Origin: a virus
DNA: 20,899 bases
IMG/VR virus record: IMGVR_UViG_3300027736_000291
Location: 1-20,899 of that record
Strand: one strand, 5' to 3'
Positions 1 to 7,704 of this stretch are shown one piece after another. How positions within the stretch are numbered: the first letter of the stretch is position 1; the number at the start of each line of letters is the position of its first letter. A model generated the notes under the pieces. The model saw nothing but the letters and a program-made list of their open reading frames with translations, was not told the origin of the DNA and did no database searches. The position numbers were made by a program, and so were the translations under genes.

Positions 1-437
1 AGAGCGGAGATCATCTGAGCTGTGTCAAACCGAATGGCCGCTCTGGCGGCGGCAGCATCCGCAACCATGTCCATGCGGCTCTTCTCAATAGCTGCCATTG
101 AGCGTTCGCGGTCGAGTGTCATGGCGGCGCGGGCAAGCGCGGATTCTTTCTCAACCTTGCCAATTTGATCGCTTAGGTTCTCGCGGATCTGAGCCATGTC
201 GATGGTAGTGCCCTGCGGGGGTATAGCTTTATTATCGGAGTTAACGACAACAGCTATTTTTGATTTCAACTGAATGATCTCGTTATTTGCGCTGGACAGC
301 GAACTCATAAGGTACACAACGCAAGAGAAGAGGATTGGGATGCCGGAGAAGGTGATCTTTTCAACCAAGGCGCTCTTGCTGGCCGTCGCGGCCATCTCAA
401 GAGCGATCTTTTCCTGCTTCTCTTCGGTCGTGCTCAT
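1..437 (-). CDS. Membrane-anchored coiled-coil protein, C-terminus cut by window edge
   Basis: An open frame begins at the ATG at 437 and runs off the left edge with 145 codons and no stop. It starts with a short charged stretch (MSTTEEKQEKIALEM) and has one hydrophobic segment at about residues 29-50 (FSGIPILFSCVVYLMSSLSS region). The rest is long, charged and Ala-rich (KVEKESALARAAMTLDRER), probably a coiled coil. Its start overlaps the stop of the upstream gene by four bases (ATGA), so the two are probably translationally coupled. One membrane segment plus a helical tail, at the end of a late operon next to another small membrane-type gene, would suit a lysis accessory (holin or spanin type) or a virion protein. 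The family is not recognised and the function is open. Confidence 0.75.
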   Translation of the reverse strand, partial: MSTTEEKQEKIALEMAATASKSALVEKITFSGIPILFSCVVYLMSSLSSANNEIIQLKSKIAVVVNSDNKAIPPQGTTIDMAQIRENLSDQIGKVEKESALARAAMTLDRERSMAAIEKSRMDMVADAAAARAAIRFDTAQMISA

Positions 438-667
438 TTGTCAGCCTTTCCATCAAGCTTGTCGTAGATGCGCTTGAACATATCCTCAATGTGGTCCATG
501 CGCTTGTCCATGTCGGGCTTGCTGACGTAGGACTTGGGAAGATCTACCTCTAATTCATGAAGGTCTTTGCGCAGTTCTTTGACAGCACCCCAAATTTCAC
601 GCGCAAACCAGCCGCCTGAAGCGATAGCAGCCCCGCCAACGAAATTTAGAATTGACTGTAATTCCAT
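434..667 (-). CDS. Small conserved phage protein with one membrane segment (holin-region type)
   Basis: This encodes 77 residues from the ATG at 667; an in-frame GTG one codon earlier (670) is an alternative start. The N-terminus (MELQSILNFVGGAAIASGGWFAREIW) is hydrophobic with a Gly/Ala core and could form one membrane helix. The rest is charged and helical, ending DMFKRIYDKLDGKADK. Short proteins with an NFVGG..GWFAR start and a DKLDGKADK-like end are, from memory, common near the lysis genes of many tailed phages and are usually left as hypothetical or holin-like. The start touches the stop of the glycosyltransferase gene, and the stop overlaps the next start (ATGA). A GAGAAAG stretch lies about 10 bases upstream. 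A holin or lysis-regulator role is inference from topology and position. Confidence 0.8.
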   Translation of the reverse strand: MELQSILNFVGGAAIASGGWFAREIWGAVKELRKDLHELEVDLPKSYVSKPDMDKRMDHIEDMFKRIYDKLDGKADK

Positions 668-1758
668 CACGCGGCTTCTTTCTCAGGCTCAACATTCCCC
701 ATGTACCAATTCAGGTTGGTGCGAAGACGAACATCTTCCGGCTCCATTTCAGCCGCAATTTGACCCTGCGCAATGGCTATATCCTTCAGACCAAGGTTCC
801 ACGCCGCGACGGCGGCAAGGTCATGTGCCTGATAGCCCCACACAGCGGGATCACAGGTGTAGACGGCTTCGCGGTTGGTGATTTGCAGCGCCCGCGAGGC
901 ATAGGCAAAGCACTCTTCCCAACGGCTCTGACGGTAACACAAAAGTGCCAATTCGCACCAAGGTTCGCGGGTGTTGGGGCCTTCACCAGCAGCGGAGTGA
1001 AAAGCTTGCTCTGCCTCTTGGGGCAAGCCAACTTCATTGTAGCAGCGGCCCATGACACGGTACGCATAACAGCGTTCATTCTGCCATGTGGCGCGGGGGA
1101 GCTTTAGGTAGTTCTTACAAGCCTCAATTGATTCCCACCAACGGCCATGGAAGCTCAGTTCGCGGGCATAGTAGAAGGCATTGCGCGGGCAATCAGGGTC
1201 TTCCTTTACAGAAAGCTCCAATAAATCCATGTACTGGCCACGGCTTTTGGTCGGGTCCGGCTTGTGGACAGCGATGAGGAAGTCGGTTTGCGCCCAGACT
1301 TCTTCAATGCGTCCGTCAGGTACAGGATATTCGTGGCATGGGTGGTGCCAGTGATAGCCGTGTCTGGCGTGGATCTTCTCGTAGTAGAAGCTGATCCCGC
1401 ATCCCCAATCAAACATATAACGGAGGCGGGTGGTTTCTCCCTTGATCCAAACACGCTCTATCTCCTCGCGCCAGCCCGGCTGAAGAACTTCGTCAATGTC
1501 CAAGCTGATGCAAACATCCATGTCGCGTGGCACCAGCGCCAAAGCCGCGTTGCGAGCGTGATCAAATCTCCAAGGAGATATGCAAATGTGGTGAACTACC
1601 GCGCCATATAACTCCGCCTTTTCAGGTAAACCGTCATTTGATCCAGTGTCAGCAATCATAATGAGATCCGCATCTGCCGCAGATTCACAGAAACGCTGCA
1701 CAAAATGCGCTTCGTTCTTACTGATGGCGTAGACGCATATCTTCAACTTATTCTCCAT
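667..1758 (-). CDS. Family 2 glycosyltransferase with TPR-like C-terminal half
   Basis: This 363-residue protein has the signs of a GT-A fold, family 2 transferase: an N-terminal strand (KICVYAISKNEAHFV), the nucleotide-sugar-site signature DTGSNDG at residues 37-43, WRFDHARN at about 63-70, and a DxD-type metal motif in LDIDEVL at 86-92. From about residue 175 to 340 the sequence turns into helical repeats (RVMGRCYNEVGLPQEAEQAF; LALLCYRQSRWEECFAYASRAL), which look like TPR units. Known enzymes of this type transfer a sugar from a nucleotide donor to protein or glycan. An AGGGGGAT ribosome site precedes the ATG. It lies directly downstream of the collagen-like tail gene, which makes virion glycosylation an attractive but unproven role; host-surface modification is the alternative. 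Confidence 0.88.
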   Translation of the reverse strand: MENKLKICVYAISKNEAHFVQRFCESAADADLIMIADTGSNDGLPEKAELYGAVVHHICISPWRFDHARNAALALVPRDMDVCISLDIDEVLQPGWREEIERVWIKGETTRLRYMFDWGCGISFYYEKIHARHGYHWHHPCHEYPVPDGRIEEVWAQTDFLIAVHKPDPTKSRGQYMDLLELSVKEDPDCPRNAFYYARELSFHGRWWESIEACKNYLKLPRATWQNERCYAYRVMGRCYNEVGLPQEAEQAFHSAAGEGPNTREPWCELALLCYRQSRWEECFAYASRALQITNREAVYTCDPAVWGYQAHDLAAVAAWNLGLKDIAIAQGQIAAEMEPEDVRLRTNLNWYMGNVEPEKEAA

Positions 1759-1782
1759 AGCGATCCCCCTTCGCTGCCAAAA

Positions 1783-2613
1783 TTAAACGATAGTCCAGTA
1801 GCTGCCCGATGGGACAGTCACTGTGATGCCAGAATTAATAGAAACTGGCCCAGCCGACATAGCATTGTAGTTGGTCGTAAGCGTGTAATTGACGGTAACT
1901 GTCTGCTGGTTTTCGTAGAAAATGCGATCAGGAGATCCGCCGGTTGGATAAATTGATCCTGTGGGGCCAGTAGCGCCAGTCGGACCCGTTGGGCCTGCTG
2001 CCCCAGCAGTGCCTGCTGTTCCGGTTGGTCCAGTCGGCCCGGCAACCGTCGATGCTGCCCCCGTGGGACCGGTGGGACCGGTGGGGCCAGCAACGGTAGA
2101 AGCCGCTCCGGTGGGGCCAGTGGGGCCAGTGACGCCTTGAATGCCTTGCGGCCCAACATCGCCTTGCGGTCCAGTAGGGCCAAAACCCGTGGGGCCAGTG
2201 GCTCCCGTGGGGCCAATACTTCCGTTTGGGCCAGTTGCGCCCGCAGGCCCGGTAACACCCGTAGGGCCAGTCGGGCCATACGGGCCGGTGGGGCCGGGGG
2301 TTGTAGAAACGGCTCCAGTAGCACCTGTCGGGCCGGTGGGGCCAACAGCGCCAGTATTTCCAGTGGGGCCGGTTGGTCCTGCTCCGGTGGGGCCGGTATT
2401 GCCGGTGGCCCCGGTAGCGCCCGTGGGGCCGGTGGGGCCAGTAACACTAGGACCAGCGGGACCAGTAGGGCCAGTTGCAGCTAGATTGGCAATTGCCTGT
2501 GTTGTTGTGCGCTTTGATTCACCAGACTGGACAATCTCAATTTGTTCCGTGCCATTGAGAGCAATAGCCGCGCCAAGATTTGGGATCTGAACATTACTAG
2601 CGTAACGAGGCAT
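1783..2613 (-). CDS. Collagen-like tail fibre/appendage protein
   Basis: This 276-residue protein has three parts. Residues 1-47 are an ordinary globular or helical lead ([21 protein letters not shown], ending [12 protein letters not shown]) that probably attaches to the virion. Residues 48-220 are almost pure Gly-X-Y repeats dominated by GPT, with short breaks such as GAASTVA and [20 protein letters not shown] occurs twice in tandem. Residues 221-276 form a C-terminal cap ending [20 protein letters not shown], a pattern I recognise from many phage tail proteins. Collagen-like stretches in phage fibres form trimeric triple helices, and trimer registration is usually set by the flanking domains. 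The start overlaps the stop of the preceding gene (TGATG). The repetitive DNA makes length variation by slippage or recombination likely. Confidence 0.9.
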   Translation of the reverse strand: MPRYASNVQIPNLGAAIALNGTEQIEIVQSGESKRTTTQAIANLAATGPTGPAGPSVTGPTGPTGATGATGNTGPTGAGPTGPTGNTGAVGPTGPTGATGAVSTTPGPTGPYGPTGPTGVTGPAGATGPNGSIGPTGATGPTGFGPTGPQGDVGPQGIQGVTGPTGPTGAASTVAGPTGPTGPTGAASTVAGPTGPTGTAGTAGAAGPTGPTGATGPTGSIYPTGGSPDRIFYENQQTVTVNYTLTTNYNAMSAGPVSINSGITVTVPSGSYWTIV

Positions 2614-3347
2614 CAGAGCGGTCCTGTCTTGGGCACTTCATCAAAGCCGTAGGGCAAGCTGGGATCGTTTATAACATATCCGCCGCTGGTGTACGCGCCC
2701 GCAAAAGTGGAATTTTGCAGATCAAATTGGCTAGGATTGATAACCGTTATGGTCCACTTCCCGTTCGCCGCTGTAATCCCCTCCACATCAGCTATAATGA
2801 CCCTTTGGCCAGTTTTGAAGCCAGAAGTCACGCTAACGGTGACTCGAATGATGCCAATGCCATTGTTGGAGACATTGACAATATTCCGATATGTCACCGC
2901 ATTTGGGTCAGTGCCTGGCTTCTGGTTTAACCCATAAGGCGGCTCGCCAGTTTGTTGCGTAACACGGGTTCTATCCGGCACATCATCATCGATGGTAGTG
3001 ACGCGAGTGTCACCTTGTTGAACCGGGATGCCGGTCTGGGGATTGGTTGTATTGTAACCTGAAACTTGGCGTCGGTCGATCTCGTCCCAAGCATAGGGCT
3101 CAACACGTGGGTTCACAATCGGCATAGGGTCAGCCGGTACAATAATAGCTCTGAGCTGCTCTTGAGGCGTGTCATAGCATGTATTGCAGACAAGAATACG
3201 CTTGTTTATGAGCGATGCGCCCGCCCAATCGTACTGCCAAGATAGTTGATAGTGGTTGTACCAGAGCGCACAACGATCACAGATCGCAAAAGCTCGCGGG
3301 TTGCGGGCATCTGTCCTGGCGCGGCCTGATCTGGATGCATAGCCCAT
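2613..3347 (-). CDS. Phage structural protein with N-terminal Cys4 zinc-ribbon-like motif
   Basis: This encodes 244 residues. Near the N-terminus are two CxxC pairs, C23-D-R-C26 and C54-N-T-C57, spaced as in a zinc ribbon. The middle is Pro-, Asp- and Thr-rich and probably extended. The C-terminal part (about residues 155-225) has the pattern [43 protein letters not shown]....[16 protein letters not shown], which from memory recurs as a beta-rich module in phage tail-associated proteins. The gene lies between the adaptor-like gene (10-base gap) and the collagen-like tail gene (overlapping). The position suggests a tail hub or fibre-attachment part. The exact role is not known to me. Confidence 0.85.
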   Translation of the reverse strand: MGYASRSGRARTDARNPRAFAICDRCALWYNHYQLSWQYDWAGASLINKRILVCNTCYDTPQEQLRAIIVPADPMPIVNPRVEPYAWDEIDRRQVSGYNTTNPQTGIPVQQGDTRVTTIDDDVPDRTRVTQQTGEPPYGLNQKPGTDPNAVTYRNIVNVSNNGIGIIRVTVSVTSGFKTGQRVIIADVEGITAANGKWTITVINPSQFDLQNSTFAGAYTSGGYVINDPSLPYGFDEVPKTGPL

Positions 3348-3357
3348 CTATGCCCTC

Positions 3358-4077
3358 TTATCGGTAATAGCCAGAAATCATAGGCGAGATGTATTGCTGC
3401 GCGGTTTCTACGTTCTGATCGGCGGCGATCTGGTATGATTCGTCAGCCATAGGCTTGATCATTGCCACCGCAGCCGGGTTCCAGATCTGGGCAAGGCGCA
3501 TAGCAAGCCCATAGGCAAACGCTTCAAGCCACAAATAGGGGATTTCAACCGTCTGGCCGTTTGTGAGCCCGGAATCTTGTATCTGGCGCACCCTGTAATA
3601 CTTCAAAGACTGCGGGCCGTTGTCAGTGTTTGGGACGGGCCAGAGCGTGACCGTAGGACCGGCAGACCCAGTAGAGCGGGATGCGCTGATCAGGCGGTCA
3701 AACCAGTACACCGTAGGAAAGCCCTGCTGTTCCTTGTTGGGGTAACTGGCGTATTCCGTGCGGCTTACCGGCAAGATGATGCGGTCAATGTTGGCACCAG
3801 AGTCATCGTTCTGGACATAAGCATCCAAAATCATAACGGTGCTGGGGTCAACAGAATATGTAGCCTGATCGGTGACAAGCGGCGTCGTCACCAGATCAAC
3901 AGCCCACAAGTTCACACCTTGGTTCGACCAACGGGCGCATAGCATGTTGGATGCCATGCGAGCGGCCTCCATATGCTCTTGCAGCACCGCAGTGTTCCTG
4001 ATTCCTATAAGATTATAGGCATACAGAACCAACTCGCCGAGCGAAGGGTTAAACGTGTATGTGCCGCTCGTTGCCAT
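3358..4077 (-). CDS. Predicted head-tail adaptor / tail accessory factor (P22 gp4-like)
   Basis: This 239-residue protein resembles a family common in short-tailed phages and prophages. Its pattern is TFNPSLGELVLYAYNLIGIRNTAV.QEHMEAARMASNMLCARWSNQGVNLWAVD, then SRTEYASYPNKEQQGFPTVYWFDRLI, then the C-terminal helix EIPYLWLEAFAYGLAMRLAQIW. An N-terminal helical bundle followed by a strand-rich part fits gp4-type proteins that bind below the portal ring, complete the neck and retain packaged DNA. Start: the ATG at 4077 follows an AGAGGG stretch that overlaps the end of the upstream gene. The family assignment is from remembered sequence pattern and context; a structural search would settle it. 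It supports a podovirus-like particle. Confidence 0.8.
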   Translation of the reverse strand: MATSGTYTFNPSLGELVLYAYNLIGIRNTAVLQEHMEAARMASNMLCARWSNQGVNLWAVDLVTTPLVTDQATYSVDPSTVMILDAYVQNDDSGANIDRIILPVSRTEYASYPNKEQQGFPTVYWFDRLISASRSTGSAGPTVTLWPVPNTDNGPQSLKYYRVRQIQDSGLTNGQTVEIPYLWLEAFAYGLAMRLAQIWNPAAVAMIKPMADESYQIAADQNVETAQQYISPMISGYYR

Positions 4078-4086
4078 CTGACCCTC

Positions 4087-4872
4087 TTAGGTGCTGGCGT
4101 CATTCTTGATGTAGATAACGTGCATTTCGCCCGTCACCTGAGCCGCAGCAGACGCTAACGCCTGCATTTGAATGTCAGATTTTTCTTCAGCCACCAGATA
4201 TGTGTCAAAGTGACGGTCATACGTACCCCCGCCGTTTACTTTGGCCGTTGCTTCAAAACTGAACACACCTCCAAACGGACGGATAACAACCGCGCCAGTG
4301 ATTTGATTGTTTGCCGTTGAGCTATTGGACGTGAATGCGTAGCTCGTTATATAAGCAGTGTAGCCCGCCGGAACGGTCCAGAGAGCCATTTGCGACTTGT
4401 TATACCCAATCTCAATTTGAGCAAAAACATTCGCCGGGACACCGGAAGTAACGGTGCCCGTCCCCGCGTAGACGATGCCAGCATTTACACCACCGCTACC
4501 AGCCGTCAAAACTATGAGGCTAGTCAGCCGAAGATAGCTGTTGACCGTGTTAACCGCCGTCTGACCGTTCAGGGTCACGACTTCGCTAATTTCATTGTAG
4601 CTGCCGTCGAGACCGCTGATCTGAATGGTCCTTGCGCCTGTTCCCGCTGCCGCGTCATCCGCGCTACCGCTTGAAATCTTAATGACCGTCGCGGTTGACA
4701 AATACGAGTAGACGGAACTTGGCGTCCAAATTGTCTCAAAGGACGTTCCAACGGCATTGTTAATACCAAACTGGAACAGCGTCTCATGCCAAGTGATCTG
4801 GCCACGCGAAACCTGAAGCTCAAACGGCTCGTAACGGCCAGACTGTGTGATTGACCAAGCTGTAACCGGCAT
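4087..4872 (-). CDS. Virion structural protein, beta-rich
   Basis: This 261-residue protein is rich in S, T, A and G and appears all-beta. Around residues 66-107 it carries SSGSADDAAAGTGARTIQISGL followed by DGSYNEISEVVTLNGQTAVNT, a block I recognise from phage structural proteins, especially those of aquatic phages. A second region (WTVPAGYTAYITSYAF, VVIRPFGGVFSFEATAKVN, HFDTYLVAEEKSDIQMQA) looks like a beta-sandwich. The start has a strong AAAAGGAGC site overlapping the stop of the 54-residue gene upstream. Head fibre, tail or receptor-interacting protein are all possible; position before the adaptor gene suggests a virion surface part. No enzyme motif is visible. Confidence 0.85.
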   Translation of the reverse strand: MPVTAWSITQSGRYEPFELQVSRGQITWHETLFQFGINNAVGTSFETIWTPSSVYSYLSTATVIKISSGSADDAAAGTGARTIQISGLDGSYNEISEVVTLNGQTAVNTVNSYLRLTSLIVLTAGSGGVNAGIVYAGTGTVTSGVPANVFAQIEIGYNKSQMALWTVPAGYTAYITSYAFTSNSSTANNQITGAVVIRPFGGVFSFEATAKVNGGGTYDRHFDTYLVAEEKSDIQMQALASAAAQVTGEMHVIYIKNDAST

Positions 4873-4874
4873 CG

Positions 4875-5039
4875 TTAGCTCCTTTTGCCTGCTCTGGCAG
4901 CGGCTGCATTATCGACCAAATTTGGATAAGGGCGTCCCGCCGCTCTGGCCGAGGCTTTGGCTGACTGAATTTGTTTGCGGTTAAGATGCTTCGCTTTGGC
5001 ATCTTTTGGCGCGTCTTTCTCCCAAAATGGCTTGTCCAT
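4875..5039 (-). CDS. Small basic conserved phage protein (54 aa)
   Basis: This short gene starts at the ATG at 5039 and reads MDKPFWEKDAPKDAKAKHLN, ends GRPYPNLVDNAAAARAGKRS and stops at TAA. The form 'K-P-F-W-E-K ... AxxxGRPYPNLVDN.xAA' recurs, from memory, in small basic proteins encoded near structural genes of many phages, so I take it as real despite its length. It starts one base after the stop of the DUF6321-like gene, and its own end carries the ribosome site of the next gene. Function unknown; high Lys/Arg content suggests nucleic-acid or capsid-interior binding. A longer frame from 5053 in another phase overlaps it but lacks this conserved pattern. Confidence 0.75.
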   Translation of the reverse strand: MDKPFWEKDAPKDAKAKHLNRKQIQSAKASARAAGRPYPNLVDNAAAARAGKRS

Positions 5040-5040
5040 A

Positions 5041-5280
5041 TCAGCAATCCCACTTTCGGAGTGACTTATTAATGCGGCTGTCAGGATCAGCAGCCTTTGC
5101 AGATCCGGTTAGCTTACGCTTCATCCCGGTCATCCTAGCGCAAAAACTGTCCTTTCGCGACCCCCCTTCTGGCTGGGGACGCTTAATATCTTGACCCTGC
5201 GCCCTAAGAGACGCCCGGCCCTTTTCGTTGAGCCCGCCCTCGGGGTTTTTGCCTTCTTTACGTGTCCAAGCAGCAGTCAT
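5041..5280 (-). CDS. DUF6321-like small phage protein
   Basis: The ATG at 5280 gives 79 residues: AWTRKEGKNPEGGLNEKGRAS near the start, then a basic middle (QPEGGSRKDSFCARMTGMK) and SRINKSLRKWDC at the end. The 'AWTR.EGK.P.GGLN.KGR.S' head and 'SFCARM.GM' core match what I remember of DUF6321, a small family widespread in tailed phages with no established function. The start is chosen because AGGAG lies six bases upstream; a longer in-frame opening exists but would run through the terminator hairpin. It is the first gene after that terminator, so it may depend on read-through or a separate promoter. Confidence 0.82.
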   Translation of the reverse strand: MTAAWTRKEGKNPEGGLNEKGRASLRAQGQDIKRPQPEGGSRKDSFCARMTGMKRKLTGSAKAADPDSRINKSLRKWDC

Positions 5281-5292
5281 GGCAATCTCCTG

Positions 5293-5320
5293 CAAAAACG
5301 GGGGCGCACGGCCCCCGTTA
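5293..5320 (-). terminator. Rho-independent terminator between virion gene blocks
   Basis: A perfect 9-bp stem (AACGGGGGC at 5297-5305 against GCCCCCGTT at 5311-5319) has a 5-base loop. On the minus strand it is followed by a run of T (the A-run 5294-5298 on the plus strand). It sits just after the 85-residue gene and just before the DUF6321-like gene, both on the minus strand, so it should stop or thin transcription from the capsid region into the tail region. Confidence 0.8.
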
Positions 5321-5349
5321 GTCTCACACAAGATCCGGGAGAAGAGATC

Positions 5350-5607
5350 TTAGTAGTGAGAAGACTTGCCACGGGGCGTACCCGCGCTGGCAGACGAAAG
5401 AACCTTGCCGCCGCTCATACGGGGCTTGCGACCCATATCAGCCTTGGCCTTCTTGCCATCCATCTTGACGGTCTTTCCGCCGCGCTTGAAGCCCTCGGAC
5501 TTATCCTTGGCTTCCTTTGCAACTTCGGACTGACCACCGGCATAGAAATCGCCGCTAAGAACCTTAGAGGACGGGTTTCCAAGTTTGTGCTGACCTTTAC
5601 CCTTCAT
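5350..5607 (-). CDS. Small Lys/Gly-rich phage protein with KxGG motifs
   Basis: This 85-residue, strongly basic protein reads MKGKGQHKLGNPSSKVLSGD at the start, then FKRGGKTVKMDGKKAKADMGRKPRMSGGKV, ending TPRGKSSHY. It carries two copies of the [K/R]xGG[K/R] motif (KRGGK, MSGGK) that recurs in larger proteins of this window. AGGAGG precedes the ATG by a good distance. It is followed by a terminator, which makes it the last gene of its block. Proteins of this composition are frequent in phage structural regions and are usually hypothetical; a capsid-interior or DNA-associated role is a guess. Confidence 0.8.
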   Translation of the reverse strand: MKGKGQHKLGNPSSKVLSGDFYAGGQSEVAKEAKDKSEGFKRGGKTVKMDGKKAKADMGRKPRMSGGKVLSSASAGTPRGKSSHY

Positions 5608-5623
5608 AGAAGCCTCCTATGGC

Positions 5624-6082
5624 TTAGACGTTAGCAGCTTGCAGATAACGAACAACCAGTGTGCCTGTACCGGCAGTGGCACTCAGCGCGCCGGACAGAA
5701 CATAGATGATGTCATCCGTAGTCCCGGTATTGAGCCAAGCACCAGTGCGGGTAGCATCTGTGCCGGGGGTGAGCGAAAGAAGACCAATAGCATTGGCATT
5801 CGTCGCCGCAACCAGTTCAGTGGCCGTGGCGGAGGTGCCGACGCTGATGGTGTATGTCGTTGTCGCGCTCGTCCAAGCAGCCGTAACGAACAGGTTAATC
5901 GAGGTGATCAAGCTGTTGGCGGGGATTACGATGGTCGTTGCCGCAGCGGTAGCCGACTGCGTAACGGTAGCAAACTGCACCATCTCAACGAAGCCGACAT
6001 TCTTGATCGTGCCAGCAGTGGTGCCGGTCGTATTGAGAACATCGCCAGCCTTGATGGGGCCAGTGAAAGTAGTGGTGCTCAT
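5624..6082 (-). CDS. Small Thr/Ala-rich virion protein (decoration or head-fibre candidate)
   Basis: The ATG at 6082, with AGGAGG seven bases upstream, gives 152 residues; an upstream GTG would add five residues but lacks this spacing. The sequence is Thr-, Ala- and Val-rich with alternating hydrophobic strands (VQFATVTQSATAAATTIVIP, SLITSINLFVTAAWTSATTT, DDIIYVLSGALSATAGTGTLVVRYLQ) and few charged residues. This fits a small beta-barrel or jelly-roll virion surface protein. It lies just downstream of the major capsid gene and its hairpin, a usual place for decoration or head-fibre proteins. No named family is assigned. Confidence 0.8.
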   Translation of the reverse strand: MSTTTFTGPIKAGDVLNTTGTTAGTIKNVGFVEMVQFATVTQSATAAATTIVIPANSLITSINLFVTAAWTSATTTYTISVGTSATATELVAATNANAIGLLSLTPGTDATRTGAWLNTGTTDDIIYVLSGALSATAGTGTLVVRYLQAANV

Positions 6083-6104
6083 ATGAGCCTCCTGCACGAG
6101 TTGC

Positions 6105-6143
6105 CACGTAGTCTGTGCAGCGTCCGCTAGGTCGGTCTACGTG
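6105..6143. repeat. Inverted repeat in leader of the 152-residue gene
   Basis: CACGTAG at 6105-6111 and CTACGTG at 6137-6143 form a 7-bp inverted repeat around 25 bases. It lies in the untranslated gap between the capsid-gene hairpin and the next gene's ribosome site. It could be an RNA hairpin in the leader or a protein site. No clear promoter is visible here. Confidence 0.4.
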
Positions 6144-6160
6144 ACTGAGAACCCTAGATG

Positions 6161-6186
6161 AAAGGCGGGGCTTTGAACCCCGCCTC
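6161..6186 (-). terminator. Probable terminator after the major capsid gene
   Basis: AGGCGGGG (6163-6170) and CCCCGCCT (6178-6185) make a perfect 8-bp stem with a 7-base loop, seven bases beyond the capsid stop on the minus strand. The following T-run is short (three T then CATC), so it may be a partial terminator or an mRNA 3'-end stabiliser. Confidence 0.6.
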
Positions 6187-6192
6187 TTAGCA

Positions 6193-7104
6193 TTAGGTCG
6201 GGAACGAACCCCAGATGGCGCGCCAGTTGTAGTAAGCGAAGGAGTAACGCTCGTAGCCCTTAACAAGCAGATTGTCTGTGACAAAATCAACCTGCATATC
6301 GGATTCGAACTTCACTCGCTCCATGTACGACAGACCGTCGATGTTGGTCAGCAGGAACCAAGCGCGGGTTGAGGTCAAGAAGTCGTTGACCATGTACCCC
6401 TCGGGGAGACCGCCAGCCGTCATCATGATCGCGTTCACGTCGTTGTCCGCAGTGCCGGGGCGCAGTTCCGTCTTCGTCAGACGGATAGCAACCGGCTCAA
6501 GCTGCGGAGGCACAACAAGCTTGCGGCCACGGGCGAAGATCTTCAGACCAGCCTGGTCCTTGAACGCCGTCCTGATCCCAATCATGCCGTTCAGCAGGGT
6601 CGACTCATTCAGGTCAACGGGAGTTGCCGGAATGTTGGAAACCGTGCCGCCGTCGATAGGATGGTCAGAAGCGCAGAGCGCCTTGCCGTCGCCGCCGATG
6701 GACGCATTGTAGGTCGTCGCGGTGTTGAGGACGTTCGCGCCGTAGATTTCCTTGGTCTGATGGAAAGATTCAATCAGGCCGAGGTTCGAGGGCATGAACT
6801 GTGTCTTGTACAGGTTGTCATCAATCGCTTTGCGAGTGATGGCATAGCCGAGAGCGATCTCAGTATGCTCCTGATTGTAGACGTAGCGTTCGCCAGCGCC
6901 GTTATCAAAGGCAGTCTGACCGCCTTCGGTCTTGAGCTGAGCGAGACCCAAGAAACGCATTTCTGCGGTGCGCTCAAGCGCCATCTTGGAATCATGCTTC
7001 GTGAAGATCTTGTCGTACTGCGACGGGATCTGCTCGTACTTGCCTTCAACCCCACGGAGACCGGGGAGCAGAAGGTCTTTAATGGCAGAAAGATTAACAG
7101 CCAT
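6193..7104 (-). CDS. Major capsid protein (Mu gpT-like, HK97 fold)
   Basis: This 303-residue protein is the predicted shell subunit. Family signs include an N-terminal helical part (YEQIPSQYDKIFTKHDSKMALERTAEM, 23-49), GYAITRKAIDDNLY (86-99), the segment CASDHPIDGGTVSN (144-157), ARGRKLVVPPQLEPVA (191-206), NDVNAIMMTAGGLP, and a C-terminus with MERVKFESD and ERYSFAYYNWRAIWG. These match what I recall of Mu gpT-type capsid proteins found in many phages, which adopt the HK97 fold. No large cleaved N-terminal delta domain is obvious; the separate acidic coiled-coil gene upstream probably supplies the scaffold. A strong AAGGAG precedes the start. It is flanked by hairpins and a candidate promoter, consistent with high separate expression. 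Confidence 0.9.
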   Translation of the reverse strand: MAVNLSAIKDLLLPGLRGVEGKYEQIPSQYDKIFTKHDSKMALERTAEMRFLGLAQLKTEGGQTAFDNGAGERYVYNQEHTEIALGYAITRKAIDDNLYKTQFMPSNLGLIESFHQTKEIYGANVLNTATTYNASIGGDGKALCASDHPIDGGTVSNIPATPVDLNESTLLNGMIGIRTAFKDQAGLKIFARGRKLVVPPQLEPVAIRLTKTELRPGTADNDVNAIMMTAGGLPEGYMVNDFLTSTRAWFLLTNIDGLSYMERVKFESDMQVDFVTDNLLVKGYERYSFAYYNWRAIWGSFPT

Positions 7105-7119
7105 AGTCCCTACTCCTTA

Positions 7120-7704
7120 TTAGACGCCCGTGAGCTGCTTGGTGGAGACGTTATTGAAGGCAACGATAGCCCTCTGATAAGCGCCAGATTCCGTGCCGTT
7201 GGCCCCAGGGGGATCGGTCACGAGAGCAACCACCTTGAACGGCATGGAGCTGTCAGTTGCCAAGGTGGCAAGGAACGCGCCAGAAAGGCCGTTGTTGGCG
7301 TTGCCAGTACCAATGTTGAACCCAACACCGCTGTTGACATAGCTCTGAGCAACGCTGACGTTGCCAAACTGAGCCACAAACTTGGCGTTCGGGTCATTGA
7401 TGATGTACGCCTCGATGTTGCCGCTGTTGTCGCTGCCCGGCCACCAGTTAGACCAAACAGTGCGCTTCTGCGACACCGAGAGATACTTGCACCCAATGAA
7501 GATGCCAGCGATCTGGGTGTTGCCGGACGAGCTAGAAGTCGTACCACGGACAATGAAGCCGTTCGCATCGGGCTCTACGGGGTCGCCGTTATAGATAGCA
7601 GTCGTGCTGCTGGACGAGATAAGGACCGCGACCTGTTCGTAGGTCGGGGCGGAACCCGTGCCACTGTACTGTTGAAAACCGTTATAGGCGGCAGTGTTCG
7701 CCAT
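7120..7704 (-). CDS. Head decoration-type structural protein
   Basis: This 194-residue protein begins MANTAAYNGFQQYSGTGSAP and contains an AIYNGDPVEPDANGFIVRG stretch, IAGIFIGCKYL, and WSNWWPGSDNSGNIEAYIINDPNAKFVAQ. From memory, this 'GDPV ... G.F.GC.Y ... YWP ... A.V.DDP' pattern belongs to proteins encoded immediately before gpT-type capsid genes in many phages, where they are thought to be decoration or capsid-associated proteins. It is mostly beta, with few charged residues. The ribosome site AAAAGGAG is part of a small hairpin (CTCCT, GAAAA loop, AGGAG), which might tune translation. It is the first gene after the 7848-7872 terminator and the candidate promoter. Confidence 0.8.
   Translation of the reverse strand: MANTAAYNGFQQYSGTGSAPTYEQVAVLISSSSTTAIYNGDPVEPDANGFIVRGTTSSSSGNTQIAGIFIGCKYLSVSQKRTVWSNWWPGSDNSGNIEAYIINDPNAKFVAQFGNVSVAQSYVNSGVGFNIGTGNANNGLSGAFLATLATDSSMPFKVVALVTDPPGANGTESGAYQRAIVAFNNVSTKQLTGV

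Noticed and set aside
2141-2590. Plus-strand frame coding GPV/APV repeats, also collagen-like
   Set aside because: It is the reverse complement reading of the GPT repeats. The minus-strand frame has conserved ends and operon overlap.
4820-5053. 77-codon minus-strand frame across 4820-5053
   Set aside because: Overlaps the better-supported 54-residue frame (4875-5039) in another phase and runs into the next gene; only the shorter frame shows the conserved small-protein pattern and one-base coupling.
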